Below, piece after piece: positions 1-10,572 of a DNA stretch of 64,000 nt. Below the pieces are notes generated by a model, which saw only the letters and a program-made list of their open reading frames with translations, made no database searches and was not told where the DNA came from. This DNA is from Deuterostichococcus epilithicus (lineage: Eukaryota > Chlorophyta > Trebouxiophyceae > Prasiolales > Stichococcaceae). The stretch lies in NCBI GenBank assembly GCA_033439295.1, contig JAVTLE010000003.1:2108001-2172000 (forward strand), read 5' to 3'. Every line of letters begins with the position of its first letter. The stretch's first letter is position 1. The translations under genes were made by a program, and so were the position numbers.

Positions 1-662
1 ACAAGTGGTCGATGCTCCAGCTGCTCCGCAGCTTCACTGTGCAGCGCAACTCCACTGGTGGAGTTTGCAACGAAAAAAGGCCACACCTGCTGCGCTGCCC
101 CGGTAGCGGGCTGCAGGCGTCGAGAAGGAGGGCCCCAGCGTTGCCGTGCCGGCACCGACCGCACCGGCGCTGGCNNCTGGCCACGCGCCGCCCCTTGCGG
201 CGGCGGCGNCGCCGTGCGCTGCAGCGCTGCCGTCGGCGAGGACGGAAGCACCCTCGGCATCGCTCACCCACGGGACGCCTGCAGCATACTGCTGCAGCAC
301 CGCCACGGCCTCGGCATCGGAGACCTCCCCCTCTGCCCCCCGCAGCAGCCTTGGCTGTTGACAGGCATCCAGTGTTCGTCACGATGTGTGTCATGACGGG
401 TCTGGCCACAGGTCCCTGATGCTGCGGCAAAACGTTCTGCGGGACTAAGCATATGGACAGACCTGTTTGAAGCCCATGGCTTGGCGGTTTGGCGGTTTGG
501 CAGCAGGAGCTAAGTGGTCACCGAGGATCCAAGATGTTGCCAAAGAATGCCGACCTGCAACCGCCTGGCTGCGCCCTACTCAAGAAGCTGCCCAGCTTTC
601 CCGCGATGGCCTCGAATGCAGTTTCCTTGTTCAGGTCGGCACAGCTGTCGGTGACCCACCTG
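1..662. other. GC-rich low-complexity left edge, probably beyond or at the 3' end of the MORC gene
   Basis: This stretch holds Ala/Gly/Ser/Pro-rich open frames on both strands and three unresolved bases (175, 176, 209). On the minus strand a short frame at about 520-650 reads DLNKETAFEAIAGKLGSFL and could be a last MORC exon. It does not join the preceding exon in phase with any splice site I can see. I cannot place the MORC stop codon, and the gene may continue past the window edge. Confidence 0.3.
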
Positions 663-3600
663 CAGCGCCGAGTGAGAGGGCGCCCTGCTCGCGCCGCCGG
701 CGTCCGCCGCGGTGTCAGCCTGCGAAGCCAGCACCTCGTTGACGTCGCGCGTGAGGGCATCGGAGTGCGCCGGCTGCGCCGCCACCTGCACCACTGCTGC
801 GAGCGCTGGAGGCTCTGCCGCCGCTGGTCCCTGTGCCGCCGCCGCATGCTCCGCTTCGACCGCCGCAGCTGGCGCCGCAGCTGCGCCACGATACAGCGCG
901 CCCGCCTGGCCGAGCAGCGGTTTGAGGTCGCTGCTGGGGCCCAGGCCCGGCTGCACGGCGGACTGCGCGCCGCCGCCGCCGCTGCCGTCTGGCGCCTCCT
1001 CAGCGTGCAACTGCTCCGACACGTCTGATGCGCGCCGCTCAGCGCCTGCAGTGCAAGGCGCAATGGTACTCGTCATGCGAATGCAGGTCTCATCGAGATC
1101 CATGCACAAGCTTCTGTTGCCGAATTCATTCTGCCAGTGCAACAGGGACACACAAGTGCGACACCGCTCATGATCGTCGCCGGCTCCCGTCTACAAGGTG
1201 TCTTGAGCGTCCGGCAGTGCCATGCACCTGTCGTGCTTCCGTCAGCATGTGGCTGCTGCTGCTGAGCGGCAGCGGCGCCCGCCGCCGCCGCCANCGGCAC
1301 TCCGCCAGCCGCCGCTCCGCCGTCCCGCGCGTCTCCCGCCGCCGCCCCACCATCCGGCGGCGCACCCTCGTCGCCAGAGTCCTCGAGCTGCGCCAGCGCC
1401 TCTGCTCGCGCCCGCTCGGCTTCCTCAGCCGAGCGCCGCAGGACCTCCTGCAGCACCGCCTCCGCCCGCCGCTCTTCGCGCTGGCGCAGCCGCTGCTCCA
1501 TCTCCGCCGCCTGCGGGTTTCAGGGTTTAGGCTTCAGCCTTCGAGCGGTGGTCCTGTCTCGCGCTGGGTTTCTGGCGTTGGCACTGACGCTGCTCTCCGC
1601 ATGCGTGTGCTTATCCCCTGGCCCTGCCGCCTGCAGGCAGAAGGGCGCTTTGCAAGGCATGAAATGCAGTCGTGGTCCTCGGCAGACGCCGTTTGTCAGC
1701 TTCGCCTGCTGCTCTGTCGAACTGTCAGGTCCGCGGCTGCGGCTGCGGCAGCCGCTCTAGTACCATGTGCCATGCCTGGCACCCAGACACGATCGGATGT
1801 CTGCGCTGAGACAGCTGCCTGGTGCACCCACCAGTTCAGTTTGCTGCCGGCTGCCTGGACAACAGCCCTGGTTGCCGATGCAGCTCCCTTGGGTGTCTGC
1901 GAGACTACCCTGCTCCGCCGCCCGCTGTCCCCCCGCGTGTTGCTGCACGCCTGGAATTGCAGCCAGCGAGTCGCTGTCACTTCGTCTGCTGGAAGATTTT
2001 TTCACCAGTCGGTCCGGCCGCTGCACCTTAGCAAGGAGGCGAGCCTGTTCCTCTGCCTGAAGCCGCGCCAGCTCTACGATCCGCTCACGCTCGCGCACCC
2101 GGGCTTCTGCTTCCCGCCGCCGCGCCGCTTCCGCCTGCTTGGCCTCCCGCTCCTGCAGTGAACAGGGTTTTTTTCGGTTCCTTAGGTGAAGCAGAGCTCG
2201 TCAGCGCACAGGCGTCGGGGTTAGAACAGGAGGGGAGGGCTTCCGCGCTGTGGCGCGGCTGCATCCGATCTGGCCTCAAGCTTCGCCTTCTTCTGCAGGG
2301 ATGGAAGATGAGGAAACGAGTGTCAAGAAGCGCTTGGCGCAGAGGCGTCGTGGCACGAGTTGTACTCAAAACCATTGCAGCCGTTGCAGGATCAGGCGGA
2401 CAGGAGTCGTGTGCAGCTTCAGTTCCGCTGCAGTTGGTCCTTCTCTGGTGCCGCAACCTGCGCCCCTGTGCAACCTCTGTTGCTCGTCTGCAGGAGCGCA
2501 GCACAACTGTGTGAACCGGGATGACAGTGCAGTGCCACAGATTAGGGGCTGTGCAGCACGCCAAGGTGTTGATCGGCAGTGTTGAGCGCGGCAGACTGCG
2601 CTGCCGGGTGGGCCTGCATCGAAAGGGTTCAGACCGAAGGCTCCGATTCAAAGCCCCTTTCACGAACACCCACCCTTTCCAGCTTCTCCTTCTGCAGGCG
2701 CGCCTTCTCGCGCAGCCTGTCAGCCTCCGCCCGCTTGGCCGCCTCCCGCGCCGCCCTGTCTGCCTCCCGCTGCCTCCGTTCCTCCTCCAGTCGCAGCGCG
2801 CGCTCCGCGTCACGCTGCGCACACGGAGCGGTTTCTGGGGTTGGCGGCGGCGGCGGCGGCGACGAGGCTTCCCTGGGATTCGACCTCGTTTTGGCACAGG
2901 CGCTCGGGAGCATGCCCCTGCCTGGTGCGCGCTTCCCCAGGGCGGGCGGCATACGCCCCCCCTCCATTGCAATTGCGTCCCTGTGCGGGACCCTCGGTGG
3001 CCGGAGCGGGCGGCAGCCCCGGGACCTCGATCCGTCACGCAGCAGCGAAGACGCAGCGCGATGCGGAAGGGGCCCCAGACGTGTGTCGCCAACGAGCACA
3101 GAGGAGCATGTGTATGTTTCATCAGCGCGGCGCACTCCCCAGGCTTTCAGAGGGTCACACCTTTCGCTTCTCGGCGGCGCGGCGGGCCTCCTCCGCCGCC
3201 TTTGCAGCCTCCTTTTCTTGCTGCTTCCGCCGCCGCTCCTCCTCCCGCTCCTCCTGCTTCCGCCGCTTGGCGTCGCCGCCGCCGCCGCCGCTGCTCTTGC
3301 GCTTGGTGTACTCCGCCGCGCGCCGCCGGGCCTCTTCCTGCTCCCGCTGCTCCTCCAGCTCCGCCTGAAGCAGTGAACAAGTGACAGGGTGTTTCAGGGT
3401 GTAGATGATGATGTCCTGCCGCCGCCGGGCCTCCTCCTGCTCCCGCTGCTCCTCCAGCTGCGCCTGCAGCGGTGAACAAGTGACAGGGTGTTTCAGGGTG
3501 TAGTTAATGATGTCCTGCCGCTGCGGTTTATGTAAGGCAGTAGGACGGTTGTCAGGTGGCCCAGGCCTTGACGTAGGCATCCGGCGAGGATGTCTCCCCA

Positions 3601-6600
3601 GCTTCCGCAGGTGGGAGCGCTACGGGGGCTCAGGCGCGGCCCTGATGCACAGTGCCAGAGGGCTGCCCTGGCCATCTGGCACGCTGGCCGGCTGAGACTC
3701 TGTACACCCTGTTCCTCTGCCTGCCTGCCCATGCCTGGACGCTGCCGGCGGGCCCCACGACTCGCGCTGCTGAGGACAGAGCGGTGCCGTTGACGAGCCG
3801 CCAGGCAGGGGAAAATGCTGCCTGTCGGGCATCAGGAGCGGTTTCTTTCCTGAGGAAGCGCAGCCCACCTCATCGACTTCCTGCGGCGCATCATGCCCAC
3901 GCTCCGCCATGCCGGCGTCGGCGTTCATGTCGCAGTACCACGCATCATCGTACTTGGGGTCGCTGACGGACTCGGCCGGCGGCAGGCGGCGCCACTTGAG
4001 GCACTTCGACTCGCAGCACTGGACCCAGCCCGTCCGCACCCAGTCCTGCGAGCCTGCAGTGCAGGGTTGTGCGGGTGTCACGGCGGGTGTCCAGCGGGTT
4101 CCGGCACGCGCCCAAATCGGCATCATCCATGCTGCAGAGACCGACGCAGCAGCGCCAAGCGCCCGCCGCATCGAGCGCCTGGGTGCGGGTGATCGCCACA
4201 CGCGCAGGCGCCCGCTAAAGCCCTTGAAACCTGGGGAATTGACTGCGGCAGGCGCCGCGGAGTGGGGGGAGCTGGCAGGGAGGAGGGCGGGGGAGCGGGG
4301 AGCGCACCTCCGCGGGCGTTGGAGCTGCCGCTGCAGCCAAGCATGGAGCGCTCGTGCTGTGCAGGCACGTCGACGCGCGCCACCCAGAACTCCTTCAGCC
4401 TGCTCTGGATCTGCCCGTGCAGCTTCCTGCGGGGGCACACATCGTGCTTCAGTGATCAATCTTCAAAGATCATGCAACGTTCCATCAGGACACCCCAGAA
4501 CTCCTTCAGCCTGCTCTGGCTCTGGCCCGTGCAGCTTCCTGCGGGCGCACACATCGTGCTTCAGTGATCACGCGACATCCCGTCAGAAAGAGAGCCCCCA
4601 AACTCCTTCAGCTTGCTGTAAACCGGCCGGGCAGGCTCCTGCAAGGTGCACGCAACATCGTTTTCAGCACACCCTTTGAGAACAGGGACTGAGAGCACCA
4701 GCATGCCCTGCATTCGGCCCCTGCAGCTGCTTGCGGACGCGCGCAGCAGCGCAGCAGGGATGTGAGGCTGCACGGATGGCGGGTCACCGGACCCTGGACA
4801 TACAGACTGATCAAAAGATGTTGACGGCACTGGCCTTGGCGCCGCGCATGAACTTGCTGCGCTCCACAGCGGCTGGGACTCGATCCCAGCGCAGCCGCCG
4901 CTGCAGCAGCCGCCGCTGCTGGGACGCTGGCACGGCGCCTGAACATACTGGCCTGTGAATATTTGGCGGGCAAGATTTCTCCGCTTCCAGTGCCGCAGGC
5001 GCACTGCTGGTTCGAGACCTTTCGCCATCTCATGGCGCACCTGTAGGCGCCGTCGGGATCGTCAAAGTCCTGCTTGTTGTGCGTGGGGCGGAGCCAGTCC
5101 GCGTCCACGACCGCGACCGCCTTGCGCTCGTCCACGCTGCCGTCCGGCCGAATGTGCGCTCGGGTGCCTGCGGGGTTGAGGGTGTAGGGGTCAGACCGAG
5201 CGCAGGTGTGGGCACCTCTTCTCATGGATGGCTGGCACACAGGATCGACTGCCCAGTGCGGCTGGGACGCTGGCTAGACATGATGACGCAGACGCCAGAG
5301 GCGGGCCCGTCCTGAGCCGGGGCCGCCGGCAGGGTGCCGCCTCACGCCGGCGGCGGATGCACCTCGCTGTGCCGGGGCCGGCGCCGCGCACCGGGGGGCT
5401 TGCCAAAGCCCCCGGAGCCGCTGGCAGCGGGTCAGCACGGGAGGCGCCAGCCGTCGGCAGAGGGCCGGGGGAGGCGCACCGAAGCGGTGGAAGGGGACGA
5501 TCAGGCGGTTGCGCCAGAATATCAGGCAGGAGTAGGTGTGCTCCAAGTCCGGCTCCAGGTCCCTGTCCTTGATGAAGCCGACCTCGACCTTGACCTGCAT
5601 GCCAGGGGCCATGCGCAGCGTGGCGCTCCAGCAGGAGGCATGGGTGCAGAGGGTGGTACACCAGGCAGGGGGTGGCGTGCTCCGGGTTCCTGTCCTTGAC
5701 GGAGCCGACCTCGGCCTTGGCCTGCGGATGCGGGCACGATGGAGCGTCGCATGACTGGCTGTCCTGGTGTGTGCAAGCAAGGTCGGGACACTCTGCCGTG
5801 CGGAGGCTGCACCCCCGAATGGGTGTGCAGCCTCCTCGTCAAAGCGTCCCCAACCTCACCCCACCCGGCGCGACTGGTGAAGGGCACTGCAGACGACTCG
5901 AGCACGCCCCATTGGCGAGGGCGCTGCCGCGCAGCGCTTCAAAGAAGCTGTCTGCAGGCTGCGCCGCGCCGCAGCCGACCAACAGGCTCACGGCTGCAGG
6001 CCCGCGTCGGGCTGTGCAGGCAGACCCTGCCTGCCCAGCAGGGCGCTCTTTGAGTCAATTGTCGGGAAGGCCGTCTGGACATGGGTTTGGCGCACCGTCG
6101 ACGGGCCGTCATAGTCGGCGGGCATCGCCGGGTGGTACTTGTAACAGATCTTGTGGCTCAGCTCTGCCGTGATGCGCTTCGTGCGCACCTGCGTGACACC
6201 ATATACAGCGCCGTCATGCCGCTGCGAGTGCCGCCTGAGGCCAGGTGCCGGCCGTGACGGCAGCGCGCAGAACCAGATGCCAGCCGCTGCGGCGAGTCTT
6301 CCTGCCGGCATGCATGGCGGAACCCCGCAGCGCAGCAGCCCGTCAACAGCAGTTGCAGGCACAGCTGACAGCGCTCCCTGCTCTTGGTTCATGGGGGCAG
6401 GGCCGCGCGCGGGGGTCGGGCGCGCGGCCACAGGGCCAGGACCGCAGGCGCGAGGCCGGCCAGGGAGGGCGCACCCGGGCGCCGGCGACCAGGATCTGCA
6501 TCTTCGGGTCCCGGTACAGCAGGGCGCTGTATGTGCGCAGCGACGTCCGCACCGTGCGCGGCGCCATCCGCGCCGCCCCCACCACCAGCGGCGCGCCTGG

Positions 6601-9302
6601 ACAGCGCGCAACAGCAAGGCAGGTTCGGATGCGCTAGCAAGGCAAGTTTGAGGCGGATTTGGATCGAAGGACGGCAGCTGCGGGCGCGCGGCGACGCATG
6701 CGCGATCTGCGAGCGATCCGCGCCGCGCCCACCGCCAGCAGCGCGGCTGCGGGCCGGGTCCCGACCGGGAGCCGCACAGGAGGCATGTCGGCATTCCGTT
6801 TTGCGCCCAGCGAGTGTGCATGCAGACACAGAGCGCCTTCGAGCACCTGCCAGCCCGACTATCCTGCGGCAGTGTCGTCCTGACAGGAGGGAGACCACCG
6901 CAGTCACCGTTCGACCATGCAGCAGGCAACAAACGCTTGTGTGCCGCTGCCACCAAAGGCTCGGCGGTGCTCAGCTTGACTGGGTCAGTTCATGCCGCTT
7001 GCTCGGCGCGACACACCTGCGCCGTCTTCGTTCTCGTGCAGCAGGACGTCGTTGGGGTCGGACTGCCAATCCAGCTCGTACCTGCAAACCTTTCTTGCGT
7101 TCTCAACATCTTGTTCAGGTCAGCCTACTGCCCAACAGCAGACATAAATTATTGTGAGATTGTGATGGTCAACCGCAGGCACTTGCAGTGAGTCGAGTGC
7201 TGGCCTGAGCGCGTTCATTCACGCAGTCCTGATCATCCTGGCCTGGTGCGACTGCTCAGGGGCTGTCAGCTGTGCACAGACGCAGGCGCAAGGAGGGTTG
7301 CAGCGCGCAGCTGCCGGGGCTGCACATCGGCGCCAACGCAGGGAGGCTGCAGGGAGGCGCCGCACACCGGCCAGTGTCAAACCGACGCAGGCCGCTGATC
7401 ATCACGATGGTGCCGGTCTGCAAGGCAGCACGCCCAGGCAGCGTCAGCGCCGCCATCCGTCAGGCCACACAGGCTGCCGCATGGCACACAAGTTTGTCAC
7501 CAGCTGCTGACGAGACAAAGAACGGCACATGGTGTCATCCACCACAGCAGCCTGATCGACTTTGCACCTCGGGGATGAGGTCCAGTTGCTCCAGACACAG
7601 TCGCTGGTCCTTGTACGGGCTGACTGCAGGCGGCACAGCGGCGGTCCAGGCTGAGAACGTGAGCTCTTGGTGCGGTCTCGTGACATTCCAAAGCAACGGC
7701 TCAAGCTGAGAGCCGAGAGGAAAGGGACATGTGCTTCGTGCGCCGGCCCAGCCGCCGCACGGCCCAGCCGCCGCACACAATAGGCGGAATGCACGGTGCT
7801 CGGAATGCGCAGGACATGCTGGCACTTGAGTAGGTGGGATCTTGTGGCGATCAAAATGTGTGTGAATGAGGAATCGCACAGGCGGTGATGGCCTCCAGGC
7901 TCTGCTGCGTGTGTGCCGCGCACTCCTCCATCGGGTTGCCATTCAGGTCCCAGGTCACCTGAAGGGCAAAAGGGCAGGAAAGGCACAATTTGGAATACAG
8001 AATGGTCGCTCTCTGTCGTGCAGCAATTAACGACAGCAAGGCAGCGTTGAGCGCTGGGGTATCGCCGCGCCGCTCAACGGTCAAAGCCTGACGGTGGCTG
8101 ACCTCGGGAGCCGCTGTGCCTGAGGGTTGCCGCAGGAGATGTAAGAAGCAATGAATGCGCACCAGCGGCACACGGATGTCGGGCGAGTCGGTGGCCTCCA
8201 GGAATGTCTGGCTCAGCAGCCCAATCGACTGCGTGTGCCGCGTCTTCGTGAACACGATCATGTCCTTACCCAGACGCTGCGGAAGGAGCAGGGTGGGGTG
8301 ACGCCTCAGAAGTCAGCACGCATGGACTTTGTCGCTTTCTGATGTGCTGCGGGCTGGCCCCTGCTGCCGCCGCAGTAGTCTGCTGGAAACGGCATGCACA
8401 CCGCTACTGCATGTGAAAGGCAAGCAACATGCCCAAGAGGTGCAGCGACGACACGGCAAGATGGGAACACGCCAGCAGAATGCAAGCACTACATCGATGC
8501 GACTTGGGGCAATCAGGTCACCCACCATGGACGCCGACTTCAGTCCGTTGCCTGCATGGTTTCAGAAGCGTGTCGTGGTCACTCGAAAACAGTTGCGCAA
8601 AACCACCCGAAGCACACACTGATCCTAAGACGCCACTCCTCCTGACCCAACAGCTCCACTCACCAGCCCAGCCGATGGGTCGGACGCGCCTCGACACCTC
8701 CTTGATCGTGTGCCCAAAGCCGAAGGCCTTCTCGAGCGTGCCGGGGCTCATGCCACACCCCGTGTCCATCAGGATGAGCAGCGGCCCTGTGACAAAAGGA
8801 ATCGCAAAAGCAGTCAGCTTCGCAGCTGCCACGCGAAGGTCTGTTTATTTTTTCTTTCCTGATGAGCTTGGCAGGTCTCGCAGCACAGCGATGCTTCCGG
8901 CAGTCATACAAGGCTTCCTGCGTGCCAGATGCGCACCCTCGAAAAACTCCAGCTCTCGAACCTCGATGGAGCACTGGCTTGCGCCGGCGTCGCAGCTGTT
9001 GTCAATCTGAGGTCGCCAGGAGGTTGCTTTCTCGTGTTTTGATCGTGCATAGCATTTGCAGAACAACATGAAGGACCATTGTTTGACCCCACAAGCAGGC
9101 GGTGCATGGCAGGGCAGCTGCGCACCAGTTCTGCGATGGCCGAGAACGCCCACACGTGGCTCGTGGCATTAGATTTGAGGTAGTCACGATTCGTGGAGAT
9201 GACTTTGAGGTGGCCGTAAGGACCGCCACTGGCAGGCCCCCGCGATGCGGAGACGCGGCCAGAACGCCCGATGGCGGAGCCGCTGGCGGCTGAAGTCGGC
9301 AT
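663..9302 (-). CDS. MORC-family GHKL ATPase with CW zinc finger and coiled-coil tail (multi-exon; 3' end unresolved)
   Basis: MORC proteins are ATP-dependent chromatin compactors used in gene silencing. The start is the ATG at 9302. Exons in order: a substrate-facing N-terminus ending WAFSAIAEL (about 9300-9130) spliced to IDNSCDAGAS (about 9010), which rebuilds the GHKL N-box; ILMDTGCGMSP (about 8780); GNGLKSASM (about 8555-8530), the G2/lid loop; RHTQSIGLLSQTFLEATD (about 8240-8190); YELDWQSDPND (about 7075). The S5 part holds RTYSALLYRDPKMQIL (about 6540), HKICYKYHPAMPADYDG (about 6150), KVEVGFIKDRDLEPD (about 5590) and the NRLIVPFHRFG box. THNKQDFDDPDGAYR lies near 5080. A CW finger with WVQCCESKCLKWRRLPP and WYCDMN sits at about 4040-3920. 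A long E/R/A-rich coiled coil follows (3580-1380). ATP-binding residues look intact. Flowering-plant MORCs as I know them lack the CW finger, so this is closer to the animal layout. Exons around the CW finger and the stop codon are not fully resolved. Confidence 0.85.
3322..3519 (-). repeat. Two-copy 99-bp tandem repeat in the MORC coiled-coil region
   Basis: The unit starting at 3322 recurs at 3421 with only a few differences. It contains coding sequence for LEEQREQEEARRR plus the intron-like 3' end with the acceptor (motif gtgaacaagtgacagggtg on the + strand). The period of 99 bp is 33 codons, and the minus-strand frame stays open through both copies. The repeat therefore either lengthens the coiled coil or adds an acceptor. 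Confidence 0.9.
4385..4740 (-). repeat. Tandem array of a MORC exon segment, three clear and one decayed copy
   Basis: The + strand word aactccttcagc, with flanks, recurs at 4385, 4496 and 4599. A fourth, weaker copy (ctgcagctgcttgcgg) lies near 4688-4740. Spacing is 111, 103 and about 90 bp. The minus-strand translation of copies 1 and 2 is KLHGQIQSRLKEFW-like, which resembles the helix after the MORC S5 domain. Which copies are spliced into mRNA cannot be decided from sequence. Confidence 0.8.
5560..5730 (-). repeat. Exon and decayed copy (echo) of the MORC KVEVGFIKDRD segment
   Basis: The segment 5560-5602 is repeated at 5687-5730 with about 85% identity. The first encodes KVEVGFIKDRDLEPD, which fits MORC. 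The second reads KAEVGSVKDRNPEH and lacks the continuation expected of the domain, so it is probably an intronic relic. The offset is about 127 bp. Confidence 0.75.
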
Positions 9303-9910
9303 GCTGGCGTGTGATCGCGCCTGTTATATTCGTCCGCAGTCTAAGCTGTCACGATGCCCGGGAAAAGGTCAGAGTCTTGACCTTTGTCAGTGCCGCGCTG
9401 CCGCGCATTGTCAAATCGCCTGCAGCTGACCCACGCGGTTGCTGCTTTGCTGCTGCGCAAGCCAGTGGAGGTGTTTGCTGTGAGCTGGTACACACACGTC
9501 GGGATTGGGACCAAACACCTTCTGCACCTATAGTACGGGTAGAGGATGGGCAAGCTTTGCCAAGCGGTCCCGCAGCTCAGCTTTGCATCCAAAAACCGAC
9601 AACATCTTTGGCTTCTGCATTTCCTGTCCGGTGTCCGCAGGATAAATCACAAGATCTGCACCGTCAAGCGCTCGAGACGTCGATAACTACTTTCCGAAAC
9701 GAAGTTCCGACACGCCTTTGGCCTCCAGCCAAAGTCGCTGCAGCTTGCCACAATACCAGAATTCTCAGGTATCTCAGTGTCTTGGGCCCCTCACAGATGC
9801 TGCAGCAATCGAGCAATCACACCCCTGCCATATATATTTCAGACCGGCATCAACTCACCTTAGGCCAACTCCAGGCGGTAGCATTTGGTGGAAATCACAT
9901 GTGAGCTGAG
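9303..9910. promoter_or_regulatory. Divergent intergenic region between MORC and the small membrane protein gene
   Basis: The two genes start back to back, about 608 bp apart, so both promoters should lie here. The region is less GC-rich than the flanking exons. I see no convincing TATA box or conserved element. Confidence 0.4.
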
Positions 9911-10220
9911 ATGGTCAAGACCGCTGGCGTTGAGCCGCCATCGCCGGCGCGCTACCTGCTAGGCTCAATCCTCATGCTCATTGGCGTGGTGAGCGTGCAC
10001 CACGTCCTGCCTGCCTGTGACGCTCGCAGCCGAAATTTGGAATGCACAGGCTGTCGCGATGCACCGAAGGCGATTTGGCTCTCAAGCAGCCTCCCCAAAT
10101 ACGATCTTGATGTCTGACATTCAAATCGGTTGCCATGCTGCGCAGATTTTGCCGCTCGCATACATGATGGTTCTAAAGAAACGCAACCCCGCTGGCTTCA
10201 AGGCACAGCGAACGGCGTGA
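9911..10220 (+). CDS. Small conserved-looking membrane protein, 50 aa, two exons
   Basis: Exon 1 is 9911-9988 and codes 26 residues, beginning MVKTAGVEPPSPARYLLG and running into a hydrophobic stretch. A gt donor follows at 9989 and the ag acceptor ends at 10145. Exon 2 is 10146-10220, starting ILPLAYMMVLKKRNPAG and ending in TGA. Both junctions are phase 0. The product is 50 aa with one membrane-spanning segment of about 20 residues (residues 15-35) crossing the exon junction, then a basic tail. From memory, land plants have small proteins with a similar EPPS...R/YLIG...IGVVLP pattern, but I cannot name the family. It starts divergently from MORC. Function unknown. Confidence 0.7.
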
Positions 10221-10572
10221 CGGCGGCGGCCATTCCGAGGAGCCATGCGCACATGAACCCGAGCAGCATTACGCTGCAGGCGCCGCACCGCTGCCGGCGG
10301 GTGGCAGGGCGGCACTGCTGTATTGTGCTGATAGAGCTTGGGGCTTGTACACGCAAACGCGTAAGATGAGATGGCACAAAGTCAAACGGTCTGTTTGATC
10401 GCCCGATGTTACAGCGAGCCTCGGGCCGGAATGCAGAAGCCTCAGCGCGCAGCCTTCCAGAGTAATTTCGACCATGAAAAAGGCTTCATTGGTGCAGAAT
10501 GGATGCTGAAATCGCTTGTACAAATTGACAATTAAAATCACAGCGACAGTCTGCTCAACATCTTGGCCACCA
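10221..10572. other. Convergent intergenic gap
   Basis: About 350 bp between the stop codons of two converging genes. It should hold both 3' UTRs. No coding or RNA signal seen. Confidence 0.5.

Noticed and set aside
1028-2161. A 377-codon plus-strand open frame
   Set aside because: It is the antisense shadow of the GC-rich, Glu/Arg/Ala-rich MORC coiled-coil exons and has Arg/Leu/Ser-rich composition without a domain.
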